Shown here: one piece after another, positions 1 through 6,155 of the stretch
Position numbering within the stretch: position 1 is the stretch's first letter
Layout of the letters: each line of letters opens with the position of its first letter
Source of the DNA: an uncultured Erysipelotrichaceae bacterium
GTDB lineage: Bacteria; Bacillota_I; Bacilli_A; Erysipelotrichales; Coprobacillaceae
Assembly (NCBI GenBank): GCA_900544435.1
Contig: UQVG01000089.1
Span: forward strand, 1-7,689
Direction of reading: 5' to 3'
DNA: 7,689 nucleotides
The notes under the pieces: model-generated
What the model saw: the letters and a program-made list of their open reading frames with translations, nothing else
What the model was told of the DNA's origin: nothing
Databases searched by the model: none
Made by a program: the position numbers and the translations under genes

Positions 1-33
1 TTTAAACTATATCAAACGGTAAAAAATATGTAT

Positions 34-62
34 TTTACAATATCATTTATGTTTTTTATACT
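34..62 (+). promoter_or_regulatory. Sigma-A type promoter of the MetE-like gene
   Basis: A -35 box TTTACA (34-39) and a -10 box TATACT (57-62) are separated by exactly 17 bases. This is close to the housekeeping consensus and correctly oriented for the methyltransferase gene. Transcription should start near position 69, leaving a leader of only about 20 bases that is mostly ribosome binding site. There is no room for a leader riboswitch downstream of this promoter. Confidence 0.75.
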
Positions 63-89
63 TTTAGTAACAACAAGGAGGAAGTAAAA

Positions 90-1196
90 ATGAACGCACC
101 TTATAAATATGATATTGTAGGAAGTTTTTTAAGAGATAAAGAAATTAAACAAGCAAGAGAAGAATTTGCTTTAGGTAAAATAACACTTCAACAATTAGAA
201 GAAGTTGAAAATAAATCTATCGAAAATCTTGTAAATGAAGAAAAAGCAGTTGGTTTAAAAGCTGTCACTGATGGTGAATTTAGAAGAGCTTTTTGGCATT
301 TAGATTTTTTATGGGATTTAAAAGGAGTAGAAAAAGTATCTGTTGAACATTTTTCAATTGCTTTTAAAGGACATCAACCAAAAAGTCAAACATTAAAAAT
401 TGTTGATCAAATTGATTTTCCAGAAGATCATCCATTTTTAAAACATTTTAAATTTATGCAAAGAGTATCAGGAGATACAGAAGTGAAACAATGTATCCCT
501 TCTCCATCAATGCTTCATCTTATTTGTTGTATTAGAGAAGAAAATTACCAACCTATTGAAAGATATCAAGATGATGATGTTTTATTAAAAGACATTGCTT
601 TAGCTTATCAAAAAGCTATTAAAGCTTTTTATCAAGCTGGTTGTCGTTATCTTCAATTAGATGATACTTCATGGGGAGAATTCTGTTCAAAAGAAAAAAG
701 AGAAGTTTATAAGGCAAGAGGAATCGATGTAGATGAACTTGCTAAAAAGTATGTAAAAATGATTAATCTTGCTTTAGAAGCTAAACCTGATGATATGGTT
801 ATTACAATGCATATTTGTAGAGGCAACTTTAGATCAACATGGTTTACTTCAGGTGGATATGAACCAGTTGCAAAAACTTTATTTGGAAATTGTCATGTTG
901 ATGGATTCTTCTTAGAATACGATAGTGAACGTGCTGGTGGCTTTGAACCTCTTCGCTATATTAAAAATCAAAAAGTTGTTTTAGGTCTTGTCACTTCTAA
1001 AGATGCTAAACTTGAAAACAAAGATGAAATTATTAAACGTATTCATGAAGCAGAAAAATATGTTCCATTAAATCAATTAGCATTGTCTCCACAATGTGGT
1101 TTTGCTTCAACAGAAGAAGGAAATTTACTTACTAAAGAAGAACAATGGAATAAGGTCAAACTTGTTAAAGAAATTGCTGAAGAAGTTTGGCAATAA
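90..1196 (+). CDS. Single-domain MetE-like methyltransferase (YxjG/YxjH type)
   Basis: The 368-residue protein matches the catalytic C-terminal half of cobalamin-independent methionine synthase. Such enzymes move a methyl group to a thiol, usually homocysteine, held on a zinc ion in the cytoplasm. The expected zinc ligands are visible: H241 and C243 in the HxC motif of MHICRGNF, E276 in FFLEYD, and C336 in LSPQCGFAS. Other family signatures are TDGEFRR (60-66) and the acidic LQLDDTSWG segment (188-196). Full MetE is about 750 residues with an N-terminal duplicate domain; that half is absent, as in Bacillus YxjG and YxjH, so this is normal length for the short class and not a truncation. The start is fixed by AAGGAGG (75-81), 8 bases before ATG. 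It is a single-gene unit ending in a shared terminator. The methyl donor and acceptor cannot be read from sequence; homocysteine is the likely acceptor. Confidence 0.88.
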   Translation: MNAPYKYDIVGSFLRDKEIKQAREEFALGKITLQQLEEVENKSIENLVNEEKAVGLKAVTDGEFRRAFWHLDFLWDLKGVEKVSVEHFSIAFKGHQPKSQTLKIVDQIDFPEDHPFLKHFKFMQRVSGDTEVKQCIPSPSMLHLICCIREENYQPIERYQDDDVLLKDIALAYQKAIKAFYQAGCRYLQLDDTSWGEFCSKEKREVYKARGIDVDELAKKYVKMINLALEAKPDDMVITMHICRGNFRSTWFTSGGYEPVAKTLFGNCHVDGFFLEYDSERAGGFEPLRYIKNQKVVLGLVTSKDAKLENKDEIIKRIHEAEKYVPLNQLALSPQCGFASTEEGNLLTKEEQWNKVKLVKEIAEEVWQ

Positions 1197-1225
1197 TAAA
1201 AGGAACTCTCGTTCCTTTTATTATT
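1192..1225. terminator. Bidirectional intrinsic terminator between convergent genes
   Basis: A perfect 15-bp inverted repeat, arms AATAATAAAAGGAAC (1192-1206) and GTTCCTTTTATTATT (1211-1225), surrounds a 4-base TCTC loop. Read from either strand, a GGAAC/GTTCC stem is followed by TTTTATTATT, so it can end transcripts arriving from both sides. The stop codon of the + strand methyltransferase (1194-1196) and that of the minus-strand ATP-cone gene (1223-1221) both lie inside the arms. Confidence 0.88.
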
Positions 1226-1739
1226 TTATAGCTGATTTTAACGTTTCTTCTGTCATTGCAAAAGTTTCCGCTACTTTTTGATAGATGATTTCTTCATCAA
1301 TATGTAGTTCTTTTAAAAGTTTAACAATTTTTTTAAGATCTTCTTTTCTAGTTTTATCCATTGCATCATTCATCAAGTTTTCAAAAATATCAAACAAATT
1401 AATATCATCACTAGATTCATTTTCAATACTTTCCAATAAAATAGATTTCATATCACGAGAACGACTTCTTTTATCACGATATAAAATATAAGCCTTAGCT
1501 ACTCTTACATAGCCTTCTTCAATTAAAATTTCTTCAACCGTATCTTGAACAAGTTCCACTGTTGGTAAAGTACTTTCTTTTTCCTCTAATCTTTTTTCTA
1601 CATCATGAGCAATAGCATATACTTTCTTTAATTCTACTTTATCAAAACATGCACTAAAGGCTTTATAAAGCGCTCCAGCAATTTTGTCTACTTCAAAGTC
1701 AACTAAACGCCCATCTCTTTTTCTAATACTTTTAATCAT
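1221..1739 (-). CDS. Stand-alone ATP-cone domain protein
   Basis: The 172-residue protein opens with an ATP-cone, the nucleotide-binding regulatory domain found at the N-terminus of ribonucleotide reductases and in the repressor NrdR. Visible hallmarks are the RKRDGRLVDF stretch (6-15), DKI (18-20), and TVELVQDTVEEILIEEGY followed by VAKAYILYRDKRS (60-92), which ends the domain. It is not NrdR: the N-terminal zinc ribbon is missing and the only cysteine is C31. It is not a reductase either, because no catalytic domain follows. Residues 95-172 are charged and predicted helical, ending in a segment (about 133-172) that resembles a small helix-turn-helix. The start is well supported: GGAGG (1750-1746) lies 6 bases before ATG. 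Domain identity is confident. A role as a nucleotide-sensing partner in trans, for example of an anaerobic reductase encoded elsewhere, is only inference. Confidence 0.8.
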   Translation of the reverse strand: MIKSIRKRDGRLVDFEVDKIAGALYKAFSACFDKVELKKVYAIAHDVEKRLEEKESTLPTVELVQDTVEEILIEEGYVRVAKAYILYRDKRSRSRDMKSILLESIENESSDDINLFDIFENLMNDAMDKTRKEDLKKIVKLLKELHIDEEIIYQKVAETFAMTEETLKSAIK

Positions 1740-1761
1740 ACAAAGCCTCCTATCTATCTAT

Positions 1762-1790
1762 AGTATAATGAAATTTTTATTTAATTTCAT
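1762..1790 (-). promoter_or_regulatory. Possible promoter of the ATP-cone gene
   Basis: On the minus strand, ATGAAA (1790-1785, four of six matches to the -35 consensus) and TATACT (1767-1762, -10) are spaced by 17 bases. A transcript would begin near 1755, just ahead of the GGAGG ribosome binding site. The -35 box overlaps the stop codon of the radical SAM gene. The match is moderate in a very AT-rich gap, so chance is possible. Confidence 0.4.
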
Positions 1791-1792
1791 TA
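1766..1792. repeat. AT-rich inverted repeat over the radical SAM stop codon
   Basis: TAATGAAATT (1766-1775) and AATTTCATTA (1783-1792) form a perfect 10-bp inverted repeat with a 7-base loop. Read on the minus strand, it begins at the radical SAM stop codon (1792-1790). The stem has only one G-C pair and no clean T-run follows, so it could act at best as a weak terminator. It overlaps the possible promoter of the ATP-cone gene, so it could instead be an operator or simply AT-rich chance. Confidence 0.4.
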
Positions 1793-3412
1793 GATATGAT
1801 ATTTTTCTACATGGACTTGATAATTTTTATAAATTACTAAAATATAATCTTCTTTTAATTTTTCAACAATCCCATATCTAAAGACATCTTCTTGATTTAA
1901 TTGATACTTTTCTATTAATCGATGTTTGATTTCTTTTTCATTATCAATTCTTGTCTTCCACCATTTTTTAGGTTTGACTTTAGATAATCTTAAATAGTCT
2001 TCTATTAATTCATCTTCATATTGTCCTTTTAAGTAAAGATTGATATATTGAAATAATTCATCTAATTGAAAACCAAAGAATTTAAATTGTTGAGCTTGGT
2101 AAAATTCACCCAAATCTAAAAAGAAATAAAATGGTGACTTACATTGTCTTAAGACTTTATTCATTGTTATTGGCATTCTTCCTGAATTCCAATATTTTTG
2201 TAACATATCTTCAGCTAAATGGATTTTTTCAATATCTTCTTTAGATAAATCATGACTCTCTATTAATTCATAAGGAGCATGTTTTTCATAAATATAACCA
2301 TATTTATCAGCTTCTTTTCTTAAACTTGTTCCTCTTAAAAGTTTTAAGAAACCTAATTGTAATTCTTTAGGATATAATCTAAAAACATCATCAAATGATT
2401 TTGAGAATCTTTGTAAGTTTTCTAGTGGTAATCCAGCTATTAAATCTAGATGAAAATCTATTTTATGATTTTGTTGAAGTTGTCTAATAACATCACATAG
2501 ACGTTCAAAGTTTTGATATCTTTGAACAACTTTATTTGTTGGTTCATATGTTGATTGAATACCTATTTCAAATCTAAGTAAACCATCAGGTGCTTCTTCA
2601 TTAATAAAATCAATGATTCTTTGATCTAAAACATCCCCATTGATTTCAAATTGTAATTGAACACCTGGATGACAGTTTTTAAAAACAAAATCTAATATTT
2701 CTAAAGCATGTTCTGTTTTAGCGTTAAACGAACGATCTAAAAGCTTAATTACTTTGACATCTGTATTTAAGATTGCTTTTAATTGTTGTTTTAAATAATC
2801 CATTGAAAAGAATCGTAATCCTTTTTCTAATGAAGATAAACAATATTGACATTGATAAGGACATCCTCTACTTGTTTCAAAATACAAGATTCTATTTTTC
2901 ATATCCTTCATGTCTCTTTCTAATAAATAAGGAGACTCCAATGTTTCTAAATAACTTAAATCAACTGGTGGAATCAAACGTGAATCTCGATGTTCTTTTG
3001 TACTTACACCTTGAAGATCAACTTCTTCATTATTTTCTAAAGCCGTAAGTAATTGGTTTAAAGCAACTTCTCCTTCACCAGCCATAATATAATCAATTTC
3101 AAATTCATCTAAAAAATGATCAATTTCATAAGTTACTTCTGGTCCACCAATAATAATCTTTAATTCAGGTTTTCTTTCTTTTAATAAATGACATAATTTT
3201 TGAATATGATCTACATTCCAAATATAGACACTTAAACAAAGAACATCCAAATTCATTGATAAAAGATCATCTACAACATGATTTAAATCATCTTTAATAG
3301 TATATTCTTTAAAATCAATATCATGATTATCTTTACAAGCTACATAAAGAAGTCTTAAAGCTAATGATTTATGGATAAATTTTGAATTTAATGTTGTTAT
3401 TAATGTTTTCAT
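1790..3412 (-). CDS. B12-binding-type radical SAM protein with DUF4080-like C-terminus
   Basis: This is a member of the large group of radical SAM enzymes with an N-terminal cobalamin-binding fold. Numbering here is from the GTG at 3418. The Rossmann-like domain covers about 4-140 (LDVLCLSVYIWN, IIIGGPEVTY, AGEGE). The radical SAM core begins at the CxxxCxxC cluster motif C186/C190/C193 in SRGCPYQCQYC, continuing through FEIGIQS (283-289) and LDLIAGLP (324-331). The final ~160 residues resemble DUF4080, a tail seen in these proteins in Firmicutes. The classical DxHxxG cobalamin motif is not present. An upstream in-frame GTG (3418) is less likely, because the only weak ribosome-binding-like AGAGTG overlaps it; the ATG at 3412 gives 540 residues. 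The gene starts 39 bases after the carboxypeptidase stop, on the far side of a terminator. The substrate is unknown; family-level identification is firm. Confidence 0.87.
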   Translation of the reverse strand: MKTLITTLNSKFIHKSLALRLLYVACKDNHDIDFKEYTIKDDLNHVVDDLLSMNLDVLCLSVYIWNVDHIQKLCHLLKERKPELKIIIGGPEVTYEIDHFLDEFEIDYIMAGEGEVALNQLLTALENNEEVDLQGVSTKEHRDSRLIPPVDLSYLETLESPYLLERDMKDMKNRILYFETSRGCPYQCQYCLSSLEKGLRFFSMDYLKQQLKAILNTDVKVIKLLDRSFNAKTEHALEILDFVFKNCHPGVQLQFEINGDVLDQRIIDFINEEAPDGLLRFEIGIQSTYEPTNKVVQRYQNFERLCDVIRQLQQNHKIDFHLDLIAGLPLENLQRFSKSFDDVFRLYPKELQLGFLKLLRGTSLRKEADKYGYIYEKHAPYELIESHDLSKEDIEKIHLAEDMLQKYWNSGRMPITMNKVLRQCKSPFYFFLDLGEFYQAQQFKFFGFQLDELFQYINLYLKGQYEDELIEDYLRLSKVKPKKWWKTRIDNEKEIKHRLIEKYQLNQEDVFRYGIVEKLKEDYILVIYKNYQVHVEKYHI

Positions 3413-3425
3413 AATCACTCTATAT

Positions 3426-3453
3426 AAAAATCTAGAGAAAACTCTAGATTTTT
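3426..3453 (-). terminator. Intrinsic terminator after the carboxypeptidase gene
   Basis: A perfect 12-bp inverted repeat, AAAAATCTAGAG (3426-3437) and CTCTAGATTTTT (3442-3453), has a 4-base loop. On the minus strand the stem ends in TTTTT followed by ATATA, the form of a Rho-independent terminator. It overlaps the end of the carboxypeptidase stop codon (3454-3452). It also sits directly before the weak ribosome binding region of the radical SAM gene, so that gene depends on read-through or on a promoter not evident here. Symmetry would allow some function on the + strand, where no gene needs it. Confidence 0.8.
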
Positions 3454-4708
3454 AATCTTTCTTAAATTTTGGAATAACGTTTTTATATAAACAATATTCT
3501 TCTAATATCCAGTTTTGATCTTTAATTTCTTTAGCCACTTTGATACCTACATAACGTAAATGCCATGGTTCATGAGAAATTCCTGTAATACCATCTGTAC
3601 CTTCTGTAAAACGAACAATAAAACCATATTTTGCACAGTTTTCAACAACCCATTTATATTCTACTGTATCTCCAAAAACAAGTCTTTGTTTATCAACAAC
3701 ACTTTGAGCTGTCATATCAATTCCAAGTCCTGTTTGGTGTTCACTCGCTCCCGGAGTTGCTACATATTCAGCAGCATAAGCACCACCGTATTTTTGTTCA
3801 GTATCTTGATAGATTTTTTCTTGTTCTTCATATGAACGATAACCACTATTTAATAATAAATGCATTCCTTCTTTTTTAGCATCTTTAATCATTTTAACTA
3901 AAGCATTTGCTGCTACTTTTCTAAGTTGTGGATGATCACATGTAGGAGCTACATATTTACTATCTAATTCTACTAAATCATTTGGTTCATAATCATTTAA
4001 ATAAAAACCTTTTTTTACAAGTGTTAAATAATCATCTGGATTTGCAATATTATATTTAACTTTTGCTTGTCCATTACTTGAAACAATAAAAGGATAATTC
4101 ACAATATTAACAGCATAATTATAATCTTTAACTGTATTATATTGTGCAATATATTCTTCCATTTTCTTTAAATGATAACCTTTTACTTTTCTATAAGGAG
4201 CTGTTTGATTATTTTTAAGTTTTTTATCTATTAAATATTGAAGATCACTTTTACCAGCACCATCTTTTAACATTGTCCAAATAGTATTTTCACTATATCC
4301 CATTGCCTTTAATGAAGGTGCTTGATTTTCAAAAATATAATTAACAACATCTACGATATCATCATAAGCCATATCCTTATGTAACGCATAGAATTGTTCA
4401 TATTCATCATAAAGAGTTACTTTATTTGAATTATCGATCCATTTTAAAATATGTTTCATTTCATCATGAGATAATAATTCTTTTTCTTCTTCACTATCAA
4501 ATGACTTCACTAATTCACTTGTTGTTGACCAAGAGTAACCTTTCATCAAAAATTGAATTCTATTAAAATTCAAATAAACGATCAAACCAACAATCACTAC
4601 AACTGCAGCAATTATAGCAATGGCAGTACGTCCTACTCTTAAACGTCTTTTTGAACGACTATATGAACTGTAATAACTGTAATCTGTTTTTTTCTTAAAT
4701 AATCCCAT
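3452..4708 (-). CDS. Membrane-anchored D,D-carboxypeptidase, peptidase M15B (VanY-like)
   Basis: The protein should trim the terminal D-alanine from peptidoglycan stem peptides outside the cell. A basic N-terminus (K5-R27) precedes one hydrophobic segment (about 28-46) with no evident signal-peptidase or lipobox site, so it is probably a type II membrane anchor. A linker of about 200 residues (50-250) of unrecognised, largely helical character follows. The C-terminal zinc peptidase domain (about 255-400) shows SGYRS (288-292), the SxHxxGxxxD motif SEHQTGLGID with ligands H324 and D331, and HEPWH with catalytic E380 and ligand H383. All expected active-site residues are intact. The ribosome binding site GAGGTGA is 6 bases before ATG (GAGGTG to ATG is 7). 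It appears to be its own unit, with a promoter at 4737-4765 and a terminator at 3426-3453. Housekeeping wall remodelling is more likely than antibiotic resistance, as no other van genes are nearby. Confidence 0.88.
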   Translation of the reverse strand: MGLFKKKTDYSYYSSYSRSKRRLRVGRTAIAIIAAVVVIVGLIVYLNFNRIQFLMKGYSWSTTSELVKSFDSEEEKELLSHDEMKHILKWIDNSNKVTLYDEYEQFYALHKDMAYDDIVDVVNYIFENQAPSLKAMGYSENTIWTMLKDGAGKSDLQYLIDKKLKNNQTAPYRKVKGYHLKKMEEYIAQYNTVKDYNYAVNIVNYPFIVSSNGQAKVKYNIANPDDYLTLVKKGFYLNDYEPNDLVELDSKYVAPTCDHPQLRKVAANALVKMIKDAKKEGMHLLLNSGYRSYEEQEKIYQDTEQKYGGAYAAEYVATPGASEHQTGLGIDMTAQSVVDKQRLVFGDTVEYKWVVENCAKYGFIVRFTEGTDGITGISHEPWHLRYVGIKVAKEIKDQNWILEEYCLYKNVIPKFKKD

Positions 4709-4736
4709 TTCTTCTCACCTCTATTAACGTACCGCT

Positions 4737-4765
4737 ATTATAGAAAATATATATTCTACTTACAA
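4737..4765 (-). promoter_or_regulatory. Likely promoter of the carboxypeptidase gene
   Basis: On the minus strand, TTGTAA (4765-4760) and a consensus TATAAT (4742-4737) are spaced by 17 bases. Transcription would start near 4730, leaving a leader of about 22 bases that holds the GAGGTGA ribosome binding site. The promoter overlaps the stop codon of the fumarase beta gene (4758-4756). I see no convincing terminator between the two genes, so read-through from the fumarase operon may also contribute. Confidence 0.55.
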
Positions 4766-5313
4766 TCTTTTTTTAAATAGTTTTTTCTACCAATTTCATA
4801 TAAATCATTTCCTAAATGATCAATGACTACAACTAATGGCATATTTTTTACTTTTAACTTACGAATAGCTTCTGGTCCTAAATCATCAAAAGCAATCACT
4901 TCACATTCTTCTATACATGAAGACATCATCGCTCCAGCACCACCAATGGCTCCAAAATAAACACCATGATAATCAATGATAGCTTTTTTTACGGCATCAC
5001 TACGATACCCTTTACCAATCATCGTATGTAAGCCAAGTTTAATAAGTCTAGGTGAATAAGCATCCATTCTTCCTGAAGTGGTTGGTCCACCACTACCAAA
5101 TACTTGACCTGGTTTTGAAGGTGTTGGGCCAACATAAAAGATCGTTTGATCTTGAATATTGAAAGGAAGTTCTTTTCCTTCATCTAATAATTGAATCAAT
5201 CTTTTATGAGCAGCATCTCTTCCTGTATAAATCGTTCCACTTAAAAAGACTTCATCTCCAGCTTTTAGCTGTTTAATTTTATCAACTGTTAATGGTGTTT
5301 CTAAATAAATCAT
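4756..5313 (-). CDS. Class I fumarate hydratase (or tartrate dehydratase), beta subunit
   Basis: This is the small subunit of an oxygen-sensitive iron-sulfur hydro-lyase that interconverts malate and fumarate, or dehydrates L-tartrate in the sister family. It corresponds to the C-terminal domain of single-chain class I fumarase. Family signatures are GRDAAHKR (31-38), GPTTSGRMD (76-84), which carries the conserved Thr, Ser and Arg of the active site, GKG (100-102), FGAIGGAGAM (120-129) and DLGPEAI (144-150). The 185-residue length is typical for two-subunit enzymes. Its ATG overlaps the alpha-subunit stop in a 4-base ATGA, and AAGGAGG (5327-5321) lies within the end of the alpha gene, so the two are translationally coupled for 1:1 assembly. 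Sequence alone does not separate fumarase from tartrate dehydratase. Fumarase is favoured by subunit sizes, with moderate confidence. Confidence 0.9.
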   Translation of the reverse strand: MIYLETPLTVDKIKQLKAGDEVFLSGTIYTGRDAAHKRLIQLLDEGKELPFNIQDQTIFYVGPTPSKPGQVFGSGGPTTSGRMDAYSPRLIKLGLHTMIGKGYRSDAVKKAIIDYHGVYFGAIGGAGAMMSSCIEECEVIAFDDLGPEAIRKLKVKNMPLVVVIDHLGNDLYEIGRKNYLKKDCK

Positions 5314-6155
5314 AGCGAAACCTCCTTATGACGTGAGACATGACAACAAATACTAACAGCTACTGGCATTCCTGCAATATGTGTAGGGAAAGTTTCAATA
5401 TTTAAAGAAAGTGCTGTTGTCTTTCCTCCATAACCAGCAGGTCCAATTCCTGTTTCATTGATCATTTGTAATAATTCATCTTCTAAAGAAGCATATCTTT
5501 GATCTGGGTGATGACTTCCAATTTCACGAATCATAGCTTTTTTAGCAAGCATTGTCACTTTATCAAAAGAACCTCCAATACCTACACCAATCACCATTGG
5601 TGGACAAGCATTTGGTCCTGCATCATTGACAACTTTCATCACAAAATCCTTAATTCCTTGAAGTCCATCACTTGGCTTCAACATTTTAATTTGACTCATA
5701 TTTTCTGAACCAAATCCTTTAGGTGCTAAAGTAATATGAAAAGTATCTCCCTCAACAATTTCATAATAAATAATTGCTGGTGTATTATCTTTTGTATTAG
5801 TACGTTCAAACAAAGGATCTTTAACAACTGATTTTCTTAAATAACCTTCTGTATATCCTTGTCTTACTCCTTCTTGAATTGCTTCATTTAAACTACCACC
5901 TGTAATATGTACTTCTTGCCCCATTGTCACATAAACAAAAGCCATCCCTGTATCTTGACAAATAGGCATTTGTTTTTCATGTGCCAACTTAGCATTATCC
6001 ATTAATACTTGTAATGTTTTTTTCGCAAGCTCACTATCTTCTTCAGCATGTTTTTGTGACAATGCTTTTTCAACATCTTGGGGTAAAATAGTTGCTGCTT
6101 CTATACACATCTTTTTAATTGCATCTGTAATTGTTGAACATGTTATTTCTCTCAT
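5310..6155 (-). CDS. Class I fumarate hydratase (or tartrate dehydratase), alpha subunit
   Basis: This subunit carries the 4Fe-4S cluster whose open iron binds the hydroxy-acid substrate. Three cysteines fit the cluster ligands: C66 in PICQDTG, C184 in PNACPPMVIG, and C271 (with C270 beside it) in VSICCHVSRH. Further family markers are KGFGSEN (146-152), GVGIGGSFDK (190-199) and GPAGYGGKTTAL (238-249). At 281 residues it is full length for the two-subunit form. The ATG is preceded by AAGGAG (6167-6162) with 6 bases of spacing. Upstream, it overlaps the beta-helix gene by 4 bases (ATGA); downstream, it overlaps the beta subunit in the same way. In an anaerobe the enzyme would serve malate/fumarate conversion or tartrate and dicarboxylate use. 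The RpiR-type regulator at the head of the operon hints at substrate-responsive rather than housekeeping expression. Confidence 0.9.
   Translation of the reverse strand: MREITCSTITDAIKKMCIEAATILPQDVEKALSQKHAEEDSELAKKTLQVLMDNAKLAHEKQMPICQDTGMAFVYVTMGQEVHITGGSLNEAIQEGVRQGYTEGYLRKSVVKDPLFERTNTKDNTPAIIYYEIVEGDTFHITLAPKGFGSENMSQIKMLKPSDGLQGIKDFVMKVVNDAGPNACPPMVIGVGIGGSFDKVTMLAKKAMIREIGSHHPDQRYASLEDELLQMINETGIGPAGYGGKTTALSLNIETFPTHIAGMPVAVSICCHVSRHKEVSL

Noticed and set aside
1..89. SAM riboswitch (S-box) or T-box leader
   Set aside because: The predicted transcript start leaves about 20 bases of leader, and no paired-stem pattern of either element is seen in the available upstream bases.
1096..1281. 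Open + strand frame of 61 codons across the end of the MetE-like gene
   Set aside because: It is out of frame within a clear gene and runs through the terminator hairpin; the translation is lysine-rich and resembles nothing.
1221..1739. NrdR repressor
   Set aside because: The ATP-cone fits, but NrdR needs an N-terminal zinc ribbon with four cysteines; this protein starts directly with the cone and has a single cysteine.
2773..3048. Open + strand frame of 91 codons opposite the radical SAM gene
   Set aside because: It lies wholly antisense to a well-supported gene, has no ribosome binding site that I can see, and gives a composition typical of the reverse of AT-rich coding sequence. Similar + strand frames at 1285-1491, 1684-1881, 3560-3835, 3631-3879 and 5499-5708 were rejected for the same reasons.
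3452..4708. Vancomycin resistance vanY gene
   Set aside because: The peptidase family is the same, but there are no van ligase, dehydrogenase, vanX or two-component genes nearby; such carboxypeptidases are common housekeeping enzymes.
4741..4758. Terminator of the fumarase operon (TAGAA...TTCTA repeat)
   Set aside because: The 5-bp arms with an all-AT loop make too weak a stem, and no T-run follows on the minus strand; the bases are better explained as promoter spacer.
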